NCBI GenBank assembly: GCA_034766995.1
Contig: CM068314.1
Span: 28,281,708-28,345,707, forward strand
DNA from: Acanthacorydalis orientalis
Taxonomy: Eukaryota; Arthropoda; Insecta; Megaloptera; Corydalidae
Direction of reading: 5' to 3'
Length of the DNA: 64,000 nucleotides
In this document: piece by piece, positions 24,581-36,667 of the stretch
Layout: every line of letters starts with the position of its first letter
Position numbering within the stretch: position 1 is the stretch's first letter
Notes under the pieces: model-generated
What the model was told of the DNA's origin: nothing
Seen by the model: only the letters and a program-made list of their open reading frames with translations
Databases searched by the model: none
Program-made: the position numbers and the translations under genes

Positions 24581-24743
24581 TCATATAAAATATTGTAATA
24601 CATACATACAATTATAATAAATATTATAATAGTATGTTCGTATGCTTGTAGGTATGCCGACGTGTTGTTTGAATAGTCTTGATCCCACTGGATCACACGA
24701 GTTTGTGATTTCGACTACCAGTCTTGAATTATCTTCCAATAGA
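24581..24743 (-). CDS. candidate exon on the minus strand
   Basis: The acceptor TTCTATCTACCTCTCTAAAG (minus strand, AG at 24745-24744) has a good pyrimidine tract. After one base the frame is open for 53 codons to TGA at 24583-24581. The first half, LLEDNSRLVVEITNSCDPVG then SRLFKQHVGIPT, reads like a protein. The second half is Tyr/Asn-rich and AT-driven, so a real exon may end at an internal donor. No family recognised. Confidence 0.28.
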
Positions 24744-25073
24744 CTTTAGAGAGGTAGATAGAATTATCTATAATAGCATTATTATCTAAAATACTACTTT
24801 AGCTATCTAAAATAAAGTAAAAGTTTTCAACTTATCTTAAACATACTTCAAGATAACCACATGCCGAAATCAGCAGTAAAAAAAAGAAATTCAACTGACC
24901 GAAAAGAATGAAGGTCTTCAGGACAACATAAAATTATATCTCGACTTAACTTTGAAATCATATTGCAATAATCCGGATTGCAATATTTAATTAATTTTTC
25001 ATATTAATGATATCGTACCGAACATTCTTCTGTACTTTTAGTAAATAGTCATTACTAATTTAAAACAATGTCT

Positions 25074-25199
<126 letters not shown>

Positions 25200-25403
25200 T
25201 GAATATATATTTATTATACATATTTACAAAATTATTCAATATTTATAGTATCATAATTATTCTTTATATCGTCATTTTAGATTTCTTTATTGCTATTGTA
25301 AATATTATTATAAATTCAAAAAATTAAATTACATGTAAATTTACGATCACATCAATAATTGAATCAAAACTATTATGTTGCATGTACATGTGTGTGTATG
25401 TTT

Positions 25404-25413
25404 ATATATATAT

Positions 25414-25452
<39 letters not shown>
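25404..25452. repeat. (TA)n microsatellite with one interruption
   Basis: TA runs of about 20 and 24 bp either side of an extra A. Confidence 0.9.
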
Positions 25453-26126
25453 AACATGCGCACACCCATCCATAATAGACGATTTAATGATAGATACACA
25501 GGAATGAGGAAATTATAGTAATACAAATCAAATAAACTTAATTGTAATTATATATTAAATGTTTAATTTACAATGGTCAATGCATGCGAGAAATGTGTGT
25601 AATGCAATAGTAAATAACAATAATTTAAAACGTCCATAAAAATAATATTGTACATTTATTCGTACCGATACATTTTATATTCAATAGACATATTAAACGC
25701 TTAATTTAATATCAGTTCATTACAATTGTAATTTACATTAAATGTTTATTTAAAAATGAATAAATAACTATCGAGGAATGTTCAAATATAATATTTAAAA
25801 AAAATACACACATTTAATCGCAAATAGACTGTCGACTTATATGGTAACCAATATTTGTGTTTATTTGAACAGAACAAATGTAAATATTCAATAAGTATGT
25901 AAATATTCTTTTGAACCATTCTATGGAGAACACCTAAAATATACTTCCATATAAGTATGTGAATGTTGTAAAGATGAAATTTATAATCAAATATGACAAA
26001 ATAAATAGCTGCTTGATTCTGATATGTAGGTAACATTTTTTACGAAGAGATTTCTTTTGTTCGTTTAAAACCTTTTTAACGGTTTGAAAATTATTTCTAA
26101 ATATTTGACCTAATAACACTTCATAC

Positions 26127-26130
<4 letters not shown>

Positions 26131-26195
<65 letters not shown>
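26131..26195. repeat. (TA)n microsatellite
   Basis: About 65 bp of pure TA. Confidence 0.95.
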
Positions 26196-26198
<3 letters not shown>

Positions 26199-26353
26199 GT
26201 ATTTGAATTTTATTTACTTAGTTAATGTATAATTCTCTTTAAACTTTAATAAGATTCCTCCCACAAGTTCAATGTAAAGATAGGCTAAATTAATGTGTAC
26301 CCATTAGAATTATTTAAACAAGGTAGTTTAATGCGAAATGGATTTTTTAACAT

Positions 26354-26361
<8 letters not shown>

Positions 26362-26401
<40 letters not shown>
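26362..26401. repeat. (TA)n microsatellite at the outer edge of an inverted arm
   Basis: About 40 bp of pure TA ending exactly where the left arm of the 1.03-kb inverted pair begins. Confidence 0.95.
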
Positions 26402-26404
<3 letters not shown>

Positions 26405-26486
26405 TATTTAAAAAAATGTGTAAAATGAATTCATTTTCGAAGATGCAAACAGCAGTTTATAAGAAATGAAGATGAGAATATTACTC
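26401..26486 (+). repeat. left inverted arm
   Basis: Matches the reverse complement of 27342-27430 at about nine in ten positions or better. Confidence 0.85.
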
Positions 26487-27277
26487 AACTATTCATGTGT
26501 CAAACAAAGAACGAAAAAGTCAAATATAAATCGTTCAAAATATGAAACTAATTCGGAGAAGATATATAATAGATCGCCAGATAAGATATTTCTAATCAAT
26601 TTCTTTTTCAAACAACTTTATGTAAATTTGGTAGGAAAATAATAATTCTCTTTCGTTTCTATAGCATAAAAATCGGTCAAAAATATGTGGGTTCTACTTT
26701 TTGATAAAATATATACAAATATACTTTTATTATTGTAATTGAACATTTCCACGATCAAGATACGGTCTAAAAACACAAATCATCAACAATGCCAAATTGT
26801 ATTAGTTAGATAATTCAATGAACGCGTTACCTAGATAGAAAATGTAATTTTACAATACAATACGAAGATTCGATTTCGAATTGTTGAGAAATTTGTCGTG
26901 ATATTTACATAAATTTCTCATGCACGATTTTCATTGATGTTATTCAATCAATGTTATTTTATTCGCAATAGATTTAATTGGTTCGTGAAATGCTATTAAC
27001 AATACGATTGCAGAGCCGGTATTAGAAATTATTCGAAAAAATACTTGTTCTTATTTCATGATTCTTTAAGAAGCAATAATAAATGTTTATTTAATTTCTT
27101 AACGCAATGATTATTTTCTAATCAGATTTATGAGCGCATGATAGGACATATATGGGAACTTATGTCTGTGTGTATAGGCGTGTCTACTATGTGTACATAA
27201 ACATATACATACATACAAATTTAAAATTATAAAGAAAATATTAACAGATACATAAAAATTCAAATTTACGATATACA

Positions 27278-27281
<4 letters not shown>

Positions 27282-27334
<53 letters not shown>
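27282..27334. repeat. (TA)n microsatellite
   Basis: About 53 bp of pure TA just inside the right inverted arm. Confidence 0.95.
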
Positions 27335-27335
<1 letters not shown>

Positions 27336-27341
27336 GAGTAT

Positions 27342-27430
27342 AAGTAATATTCTCATCTTCATTTGTTATAAACTGCTGTTTGCATCTTCGAAAATGAACT
27401 AATTTTACACATTTTTTTCTAATACAGTGT
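27342..27430 (-). repeat. right inverted arm
   Basis: Inverted copy of 26401-26486; the identical core includes CATTTTCGAAGATGCAAACA. Confidence 0.85.
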
Positions 27431-27456
27431 TCTACACATATACACACACCCACGCA

Positions 27457-27462
<6 letters not shown>

Positions 27463-27506
<44 letters not shown>
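27463..27506. repeat. (TA)n microsatellite
   Basis: About 44 bp of TA after CACACCCACGCATGTGTGTG. Confidence 0.95.
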
Positions 27507-27508
<2 letters not shown>

Positions 27509-28468
27509 CCAAAGCTTGCTTACTACTTGCCCCAATTACTATATCAATCTTCACTAATTACTGGAAATATTTAATAAAATCTATACTCAAAAATCTAGAG
27601 AAAATTATAAAATAAAAATAATATCAGCAAAATAAACACATGTTAAAACATATCTTTTCACTTCCGTTCTAGAAAAATATCACAGATTTTCCCACGCGAC
27701 ATTATAATACAATAATGATGACTTTTCACTAATTTAGAAGATCTTTAAATGATAAATATTTTAATATATATAGGACATTACTTCCTGATTTATTTTTCGA
27801 ATTTTTATAGTTATGAATCTATTTTTCAAATGGTATTTTATTTAAAATTTTAAATCCATTTTAACAATTATTCTCTACTTCTTAATTTTAAAGAATTCAA
27901 ATAATTTTAGTAGTTATATAGAAGAAAAACTATATAACTAAATTAGATAAATACCTGATATATCAACATAGAATTTTTTTAATACTATATACGTACTATA
28001 AACACAACCCACATAAAATTATATGAAACCTAAAATATTTATTTTAAGAGATATGAACATTAAGTCGAAACATGACAAAAACATAATTATCGTACATGTT
28101 TTTGTGATAGAATATAATAAAAAAAATAAGAAATTTATTTTATTGTACTATTTTCCTTTTATGAAAATACAAATCTATAAAATACTGCTAATTACCATTT
28201 ATAACATTCGAATATTAATAAATAACATATATTTCTTCGCTGGATATCTTACATTTATTTTCAAACAATAAATGTAGCCCGTATTAGTGACACACATTTC
28301 AACATCCATATTTAAACATTATTTACATGAATCTTTTTATCACACATTTAATTGTAACCGCAATAAAAATAATACATACATCGCTCTTACAGCCTACGCA
28401 CTATGCATTCGCGTTTGACGCCCTATAATATAATAAAACTGTACATATAAATTACAGTTGATTCAAAT

Positions 28469-28593
28469 TTATAGTTGTGTAACTCTGTAAGGGATCTCCG
28501 GAAACCCTAGTATAAGACCCAAGTCACAAATACATCTAACACAGTGTTTGACGTTCCCACGTCTGTATAATTCGCCGCAGGGAATAGTCTCTT
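28469..28593 (-). CDS. candidate cysteine-containing terminal exon
   Basis: On the minus strand, after the possible acceptor CTTATATAACATTAG, a frame of 40 codons runs to TAA at 28471-28469. It contains ETIPCGELYRRGNVKHCVRC followed by ICDLGLILGFPEIPYRV. The CGxLYRxGN...C..C.C spacing is loosely like a von Willebrand type C or pacifastin half-module, but key cysteines are missing, so I assign no function. The same frame is open further upstream to 28645 without a Met. An overlapping frame, shifted by one base, is also open for over 50 codons upstream, so chance remains possible. The segment is clearly GC-richer than its surroundings. Confidence 0.38.
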
Positions 28594-28999
28594 CTAATGT
28601 TATATAAGGCCAATAAAACGACACTAGTGTGTAGGGGTGATGGATTTATATTGCCATGGAAAGATCTAAATATGGCTATGGTCTTTTTCAGAAAATCAGA
28701 ACATAAATGTTTAGATTAAAACACCGAAAAGTAACGTTTATCTTGTCAAAACCATTTCTTAATAAACATACACAAAATAATAGATTTATTTGAATTTAAA
28801 ATGATAGGATTTATTCAACTAATCCATCTCAATCTCTAACCAGATGACTGTGGAAAGAGTTTCCGTTCTATTACAATTTATTTAATTATTAAAATTCGAA
28901 TGAAAACAGTATAGAATATTTAATATAAAAATACACTTGTATAAAATAAATAAAATATTCATACAAAATACATTAGATATTCATAATGCATCTTACAAA

Positions 29000-29280
29000 A
29001 AAGTCACGTCATGTATTTAAAACTAACGGGCCCATATTCATTCTCACGAGTTTTCATTCAAGAATTAAATGTAATTAATTTTCTGACATCGGCTACCGGT
29101 TCAATATTCCTTTTTGAATGTTTTACTTAAACCGGATATCTTAATTTGTTGTACTGAATTTACGAGCGGTTGTTTTCGGTATTGTATTAAAAAAAATTCT
29201 TCGTGCAACGCATATTTTAATCTCGATTTCCGTGTTAATTAAGAGATTTCGAAAGAATGTTTTTCGAATATCACTTTAAA
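29000..29280. other. slightly GC-richer noncoding pocket
   Basis: Contains ACGGGCCC, CATCGGCTACCGGTTC and GAGCGGTTGTTTTCGG words but stops in all frames. Possible conserved noncoding element; nothing more can be said. Confidence 0.3.
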
Positions 29281-29399
29281 ATAAAAGCAGAATTTACAAT
29301 ATGAATGTCAAAACGACTCTAACATAAGTGGTTTATATATATAATGAAATCATTAAGTACGACATATTTCAATCAGTATAAATCTAAATACAAATCACT

Positions 29400-31230
29400 T
29401 AAATGTAATTTAAGAGCAGGTATATTAAAACAAAAAATGTGTTCGTGTAATCTATACCAATTAAAACGTACATTAAATCATTTACATTAAATATTTCAAT
29501 GTTCTACCGAGTTCATACAACATTAAATTATCACTTGGTTGTAATGAATTAGTATAAAAATAATAAAAATACAGTTCAGTAAACTTCATTCTAATTGGAA
29601 ATATTCAATATGTGAAAGATAAATTAATTTTTTTATAATAAAAAGAAAACAGTTTAATAAAATGACAGCATTTACCTTATTGTAAAAAAGATCTGATTCA
29701 ATAGTATGCTTTACTAAAATGTTTACCATATTAATTAATACCAAAGATAAAGAACGTTTAAATAGACCGCATTTTTAATCTTGAAGTATTTTTTAAATAT
29801 ATTTTAATTACCTCAATTAGTGAATATGACTCGTTTAATGCAAAATATATCTTTTCATAGAATAAACAAATAAAATGTAAAAACAAATCGTACAAATATT
29901 AAAATAAGTGACTTTAAATGAAAAACAGTTATTAATTACATACACAATAAAAACAATGTCAATTTAAGTTTTTAAATTGGTAAAATAAAAACTTTTATTT
30001 ATAACAAGTAAATAAAATGTAAATAACCTAAATCTAAATTATAAACTTTAAAATTAATAATAAAAAAAGAGTTGTGTAAGAAAAAAATTCATTATTTTTT
30101 CTGGGAAATTTGGAAATTCTTTTATAATTAAAGAAGGATATTGCATTATCTAAAATATTGTATTAATTTATTATACACGCGTACTACTTACATACTGGCC
30201 ATATGTATACAATAATGAAAAAAGATTTCAAAATAAATATTAATTAACAGTTTTCCGTAAATTACATTCGAAAAATATGAAATATTACTTATGACTCATA
30301 CAATAAAAAATTAAATATACAATCTTTACAAAGAAAGAATCTCTAACGTTAAAATTTACTCTCTGTGGGATGAAAATGATTACGCGTCGATTGTAACTAC
30401 ACATTTATCTACACTACAGTCAACGCAATTATTAAAATATCTATGAGCTGTCACCATTTAAAAAGGTAACATTTCCGTGTAACCATATTTGACAAAGATG
30501 TGTAACCCTGTCGTGTTTTTTTTTTTGTAATATAGAAATCTCAACCAATATTTGATATACGAAGACGACTTTAATGTAAACTGAATATTACTTCTATTTA
30601 TTATAGTATTCGTACATACAAATTATATGTATAATGTGTTGCTTAAATTCATTGTTCCAAATTTGGAAGTACTCACGTGCGTGCACGCGTACATGTTACA
30701 AGGTTTATCAGATTATTCGATTAAACATTTTGATTAGATTGAAAATATATTGATATGGACGATAGCCTTGTTGAGTTCACATAGCAATAAACTAAACTAC
30801 TAGAAACTTAAATTCTTTTCGATTCATTACTTAGAAATGGGAAACTGCTTAAATTTAAACTTGAAAATTGAATAAACATATTTATTATAAACTAAAAAAG
30901 TGTAAATAATATTCATAATCATTGTGTACTTATTAGATTTAAAAATGAAAAAAAAAACAATAGTTTTTAAATAGATTATAAACTTTTAAGATCAACATTT
31001 CGAAATAATAAATAAAAAAATCGAAAACAAAAATAATTCATTTCCGCGAGTTATCAAAGTTAGCCCATAATTATTTTATTCGCTTAACTTCCATTACGAT
31101 TCACAAAAATGACGAATATGGTATAGAAAGGGAATCAATTTAAAGGTTAATACCGTTTAAAATTAAAACTACAATACAGTATTATTTGATAAATATAATA
31201 CAAGATTTATTTTTTATCTTGCACATGAAA
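29400..31230. other. AT-rich stretch without supported genes
   Basis: No array or splice-flanked frame. A purine-pyrimidine alternating word CACGTGCGTGCACGCGTACATG-like (about 30673-30694) is the only local oddity. Confidence 0.5.
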
Positions 31231-31239
31231 CAAACAAAA

Positions 31240-31530
31240 CGTCGTTTGATTCTGAATGTCAAGTGACGACACTATAAAATGAACAGTGCGTAAGGTCAGA
31301 TCCAAACATGGGTGGTCAAGGTATACACTAACAGAATACAATGTTTTCCTAGCGGCAAATGATAGACTATACACTACTGAAAAAAAAAACTAAGATTGGA
31401 CATTTATTATGGAGACCCCTCACTAAGATGATTATGATGAACAATGAAGGTACGAAGATTTTATCAAAATGTGACTAAAATTTAGAAAAGATTATTTATG
31501 GCAGTCATGTGTCTCGCTTTCTACTATGAA
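31240..31530. other. GC-richer island resembling 37.9-38.1 kb
   Basis: Contains AAGGTCAGATCCAAACATGG, CCTAGCGGCAAATGATAGAC and TATACACTACTGAAA. The last two resemble CGGCAAAAGG and GACTACACTAACGGAAA at 38.05-38.1 kb in the same order. It could be a second, decayed copy of the same repeat. No coding call. Confidence 0.3.
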
Positions 31531-31797
31531 TACATTTAATGGACAGTAATATATTAAACCGAAAGGAGTTAATACTTTAAAGTTATAATAATTTTGAATA
31601 TATAATAAATAAAAAAAGAAGAAAGCCTAAAATTAGAACTTAGTTGTGACTCGAATAATTATACAAATTTCAATTTGTCTAAACGTAATGTGTTAAATCA
31701 TATATCCATCATTGGTTATTAAATGTTTGTTTTAGTAATTGATCCTTACAAAAAAAATAACGCCAATAAAAAAAAGGATAAATAATTATATTTACAG

Positions 31798-31905
31798 CAA
31801 GATAGGTGGACAAGTGCCATTGACACCATAACATGTCATAAAGGTGTTCAATTTATGTTCACTTATTACACAAGAAATATTTATGATTACATGTGTACAC
31901 AATAA
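31798..31905 (+). CDS. candidate terminal exon
   Basis: AATTATATTTACAG ends at 31797, and a 35-codon frame follows immediately: QDRWTSAIDTITCHKGVQFM then FTYYTRNIYDYMCTQ, to TAA at 31903-31905. The residue mix (Trp, Asp, Cys, His, Lys) is unlike AT-driven translation and the acceptor is good. There is no in-frame ATG before codon 20. Product unknown; the upstream exon is not visible. Confidence 0.33.
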   Translation, partial: QDRWTSAIDTITCHKGVQFMFTYYTRNIYDYMCTQ

Positions 31906-32367
31906 TTGAAATTCATAAGAAACTGTTCTGCTCAATTAAATATGAACAAAATAGAATTTATAGACTACTGACATTTATAGAATATTTACATCTTTAAAAA
32001 AATTATAAAATACTAGAATTATTTACAAATAAATATCTTAATCATCTTACTACTTTCGAAACAGATGCCTTGTAATTAGGAATATTTCAGATGGTTTACC
32101 TGCAACAAACAAAATAATTTAAAAATATAATCCATTTAATATTAAAATAAAAATGAATATTTAAATACTACGACCCACAACAATTAATGACATTAAATAT
32201 AATTATTTCTTTTCTATTTATTCCTAAACTTATTATTTTTTTATTATAAAAAAAAGCCAGTACAATAAAAATCAGTCAATTAAATAATCATCATATCTAT
32301 AATCCACAACAAAAAATGTATTGCTCAAATAATTTATAACTACTCTTAATTATATTTATATAAATAA

Positions 32368-32386
32368 ATATATATATATATATATA
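32368..32386. repeat. short (TA)n microsatellite
   Basis: About 19 bp of TA a few bases left of the second mariner's terminal repeat. Confidence 0.85.
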
Positions 32387-32392
32387 AATAAT

Positions 32393-33003
32393 TAGGTAAC
32401 CAAGAAAGTTTTGTCATTGTTATAACGTACAATATTCCAAGAATTGTTTACACTTGTTATCAGATAAAATTCCAAGAACTGTTTATCAGTATGTTTATTA
32501 TCATGTGTTTTACCGTTAATTGTTGAATGAATCTCGAATTGTCAACCTTAATTTAAAAAAATAATTCTAACCCTAAAAAATGTATGTGAAAAATAGTGTA
32601 ATACGTGCGTGTTTGTTTTATGAATTTAAAGTTGGGATTAAAGTTTGGAACAACGCTACAGAAACTGTAAAAAAAACTGTACTACGTTTTGAGAAAAGAC
32701 AATTACACCAAGAATGGCCCAGAGATGGTTTAAAAACACCACGAAAACTTCTGTTTTGGTGGACTACAAATGAATTACTCACCATGAATATCTACGAGTG
32801 GGGATCAACCCCTAACGGAAAACATTTATAGTGAACAACTCCAACGAGTAACACGATGCATTACAACAAAAACAGCTAGGCACTTTTAAATCATAAAAAA
32901 GTTTTATTTTTGGAAGATAACAACAATGAATAAAGTTATTTTATATAAAAATACACAAGTGTTTTTTTTCTCAGTTCAAAAACGATAGAACTTTCTTGGT
33001 TAC

Positions 33004-33006
<3 letters not shown>
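32393..33006 (+). mobile_element. short internally deleted mariner element
   Basis: About 614 bp bounded by terminal inverted repeats: left TAGGTAACCAAGAAAGTT at 32393 and its complement AACTTTCTTGGTTACC ending at 33004, with further imperfect matching inwards (TTGTC against CTATC). Both ends sit in TA-rich DNA, consistent with TA target choice. It encloses a broken transposase frame (32580-32890). A complete mariner is about 1.3 kb, so over half of the middle is missing; the copy is non-autonomous. Its end sequence differs from the relic at 2583, so a different mariner subfamily. Confidence 0.8.
32580..32890 (+). pseudogene. internally deleted mariner transposase remnant
   Basis: The frame begins VIRACLFYEFKVGIK, the mariner N-terminus, then jumps to the region before the second catalytic Asp: RKLLFWWTTNELLTMNIYEW and GSTPNGKHL. 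After the TAG at 32829-32831 it resumes as SEQLQRVTRCITTK, all in canonical mariner order (LLSIWW..., SxLYxEQLxR). The residue after WW is Thr where functional mariners have Asp, the remainder of the DDD domain is absent and the frame is interrupted, so the product is inactive. Confidence 0.8.

Positions 33007-33007
<1 letters not shown>

Positions 33008-33084
<77 letters not shown>
33008..33084. repeat. (TA)n microsatellite
   Basis: About 77 bp of pure TA starting at the right end of the second mariner. Confidence 0.95.
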
Positions 33085-33086
<2 letters not shown>

Positions 33087-33357
33087 TCAAAACAACAATA
33101 ATACAATACATTGAAAAAATACATTTCAAAACTTGAATAAAAAATGTGTTAATTGCTATTCAAAGTAATAAAAAAGGACTTTATAAGAATTATTAAAAAA
33201 ACTTTGTACTTTAAATAAATAAACATTTAATAAAGCATGTTGTCAGACAATCAGCGTATTATATGTTCAACCAGAAAAAAATTACAACAAGGAATCTCGT
33301 TTTCTGATTGTCAATTCTGTTGTAAGTTAATAATTTAAAATAAACACAAGTGTAAAG

Positions 33358-33480
33358 ATCGTCGATTAAAATTCCTAATAACTTCATGAATCTCCGAATG
33401 TCTTGCGTAGAAAAAGCAAAAGAAGTGATTAACAATAATCATACATTTACATCAGACATTTTTTGTCGTTTGTAAAAGTG
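33358..33480 (+). other. weak open frame
   Basis: About 39 codons are open to TAA near 33473, including an ATG-led MNLRMSCVEKAKEVINNNHT. Composition is only mildly unlike background; no splice support. Confidence 0.17.
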
Positions 33481-34181
33481 ATCGTACAGCTACAAAGATG
33501 GGTGAGAACGATAACCTAATCGCATGAAATTAATCATTCAACATATTTTTTACATCGATTTCAGTTTATCTTACACCGCTTCCTTAAAATCAACTCCCAT
33601 TGAAGAAATGTTCATAAAAATAAATACACATAAAATGACCTTAAGTCATAATAACACTAACAAGAATGAATGCACACTTCTCATGTATGAGAGAGTATGT
33701 TCGAATCATACCTAAGTTCTAGCGAATCAGAAAACATATTATTATGAGTTGATTCTCGTTTTCAATTGTGGTAGAACGAATTGTGATAGAGAAATAACGG
33801 TACACGATTTAGAGACATACATATGTAATTATAAATTGTCTGTATGTTTGTTTTAAATTGGCTTCATCTTCGTAATTCATTTTCTTGTAGAAGATTGTAT
33901 GGATCTGATAAGATTTGTCTATGCATGTGGGTAGTATTTAGTTATAAATTAAAAAATGTATACAGATACATACACGTACATCATGTAAGTACATGCACGT
34001 TTTTTTATATGTGTATGTCTACTGATTTCGTTATAACGACGTTGACTTGACTTACATCTCATTTCTAATATCTCTGATAATAAATAATTCAAAATTTGGT
34101 GTCGTAAATAACAATTTACACTAGTTTGACATGAGAATTAATTAAAAAATGTATAGTAATTTAAATGAATATGTATACATT

Positions 34182-34191
<10 letters not shown>

Positions 34192-34240
<49 letters not shown>
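34192..34240. repeat. (TA)n microsatellite
   Basis: About 49 bp of pure TA after GTATGTGTG. Confidence 0.95.
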
Positions 34241-34242
<2 letters not shown>

Positions 34243-34628
34243 AAAAGTGAAAATTACCAACTCTAGCATCCAAACACATTAAATGAGATGATAATAAAAT
34301 CAATTATATATATTTTATAGAACATGGTCCGGTGATTTACAAATTAATTCCATTTAAAATGATCAAAGACCAATGAATCCACTATTGCTTAAAAACAACA
34401 ATATATATTACCGTAACACCTGTTTTAAAAATACAAGTGCATCGATTAGTAAAAGTTATACTAATACAACTACAATAACATATTTTTTTAATTCATTTCG
34501 ACAACAATTATAAAATAGCACAATAATGAAATAAATAATATTACAAAAAAATAAGAGAATGCATTATTTATGTTTAAACCTACTTATTTTTAATACCTTG
34601 AACAGCTCGAAAAGTGTATGTATGTGTG

Positions 34629-34633
34629 TATGG

Positions 34634-34712
<79 letters not shown>
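34629..34712. repeat. compound (GT)n/(TA)n microsatellite
   Basis: Eight to nine GT units lead into about 60 bp of TA, the commonest compound type in this window. Confidence 0.95.
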
Positions 34713-34718
<6 letters not shown>

Positions 34719-34859
34719 CATGATCACACACAAACGAGTGTTAATTCTTTACAATAGAATTTAGAAGTTCTTTTCTTCATAAATAAATACCATACAATGC
34801 AATACTATTTATAAAACTAGACCAATGAAACACAGGAAATCAACAATAATATGATTTAT

Positions 34860-35170
34860 AAACAAGACCTTCACACACAGACGAAACGTGCGTCAGGCCG
34901 GCGCTTAAATTTAATACAGAAACCTTGTGCAGGTGTCAGACATGCAAAGAGTTACTATACATCATCGCGGTAAAACTTCATATCCCTTCTTTTTTATCAA
35001 AAGCCGTAGAGCTAAGCAGCAGAAAAAAAATGTTTAAGTTCTCTTTGTAGCTCCTTGAGATACGTGAAATAAATACAATGCAATACAATTTATGTAAACG
35101 ACATTGACACAAGCCGACATGTCAACAGGCGGTAAACGACAAACAATTGCCGAAAAGACAAACCGGTGAT
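34860..35170. other. GC-richer noncoding pocket
   Basis: Holds GTGCGTCAGGCCGGCGCTT and GTCAACAGGCGGTAAACG words in AT-rich surroundings. Open frames are short. Possible conserved element; function not visible. Confidence 0.3.
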
Positions 35171-36540
35171 TCTTAACATAAAATTTTCTCTCGTTAAAAA
35201 GAAATCATACATTTGTTAATAAAGCTAATTAACACGCAGTAATTTCAAATAAAAAAAAATGCATGAAAAAATATTTATTCAAAATAGAAATGATTGTATG
35301 TAAACAATTTTAGAAACCTTCGTATATTTTTTAAATTCGAAAATAAATCGTAGCTTACAATAATTATTTTTTTAAATGCATTCAATCTAACTATAGACTC
35401 TTCTATGAATAAACAATCCGACAAAAAATAAATATAAAATAAATTAATATAAGTGATATGAATTAAAAATGTATACATGATGTAAATGTAATATTTATAA
35501 AAATTAATTTATTTCAACATTAATCTCTTCGAAAAGATTTCATTAAAAATACTGAATTACATTACCGGAAAACATAATTAAATATTATCAGGATGAACTT
35601 AAATATAAACATAACATGATTACATTTATATAAAAATCGTTTTTTATGAAATTAAATAAAAAAATTACATCTTTGTTAAATATACTACTAAATCTAATCT
35701 ATTAAAAATATTCTAAATTCAAATTAAAACACTATTTCAACGAAGAATAAACTGACAACGTAGATATCAATTACTTGTTTTATTATGAATATTTGACATA
35801 TATTCAAATATTTTAATACAATATATGAACCTAATTATAATAAAAACAAATAAAGTATGATACTGAAAATATGTAAAATACAGAACTGACATTAAAAAAC
35901 GAGAATATCATTTCTGAATTATGTTAAGGTTACCTATACGTCTCTTATATTAAATTCACAGAATAGATATTTGTTACAACACTGCTGTCAATATTTATGA
36001 ATATTTTATGAATTTAGCGTTCAACGTAGGATGGACTTATGAATAATCAACTGAATATAAACGTAATCATATCGTAATATAGACACTAATTCAATAATAT
36101 ATTTTTACCAGGGGCGTATTTATGTTCTAATATTTTTGTTTATCATTCTCAATAATTATATTAAAAATTCAACATGCAAAAATAAAAGTCAGTTTGAGAG
36201 TTTCATAAATTGTATAATAAATATTTATTAGATTAAAAAATCAATCTATTTTATTTTAAAATACAATTTCGTATGAGCAATATAAATAACCCAAGGAAAG
36301 AAAATAATTTACATTCGACCAAATAGTATAAATGAAAACATCCAATTAATTCAGAATTAATTAATTTATTTACTTCCACAAGACAATTCATAATAAATCA
36401 AAAATATACCTACCGGCAATATAAAAATTATAACTCTGAGAAGTAAGTCATCGAAATATTATTAATGAACCTTAAATATAACGACTATATTTATTTTAAT
36501 TATATTAATTTTATTTAAAATTTCCTTAAAGCAAAGGTAA
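35170..36540. other. AT-rich stretch without supported genes
   Basis: Stops in all frames and AT-driven short frames only. Confidence 0.55.
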
Positions 36541-36569
36541 GAATACCAGTGTGTGTATGAATGTGTATG

Positions 36570-36570
<1 letters not shown>

Positions 36571-36661
<91 letters not shown>

Positions 36662-36667
36662 TATATT
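36571..36667. repeat. (TA)n with periodic TGTA interruptions
   Basis: TA runs of about 20 bp are broken three times by ATGTATA, giving a higher-order spacing of about 30 to 40 bp. This suggests internal duplication within the array. Confidence 0.9.

Larger units (their letters stand above)
26401..27430. mobile_element. putative 1.03-kb element bounded by about 88-bp inverted arms
   Basis: The left arm 26401-26486 and the reverse complement of 27342-27430 share, with few differences, the sequence from a TGTATT/AGTATT start through AAAAAAATGTGTAAAAT, TTCATTTTCGAAGATGC, AAACAGCAGTTTATAA and AAATGAAGATGAGAATATTA. The arms point towards each other as terminal inverted repeats, and the left one abuts a TA array. 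The interior (about 855 bp) has no transposase that I recognise and contains another TA array (27282-27334), so it would be a non-autonomous (MITE-like) element. The alternative is two separate insertions of one short repeat in opposite orientation. Confidence 0.5.

Noticed and set aside
24860..24920. 16-codon ATG frame MPKSAVKKRNSTDRKE
   Set aside because: Too short; no donor or conservation evidence available.
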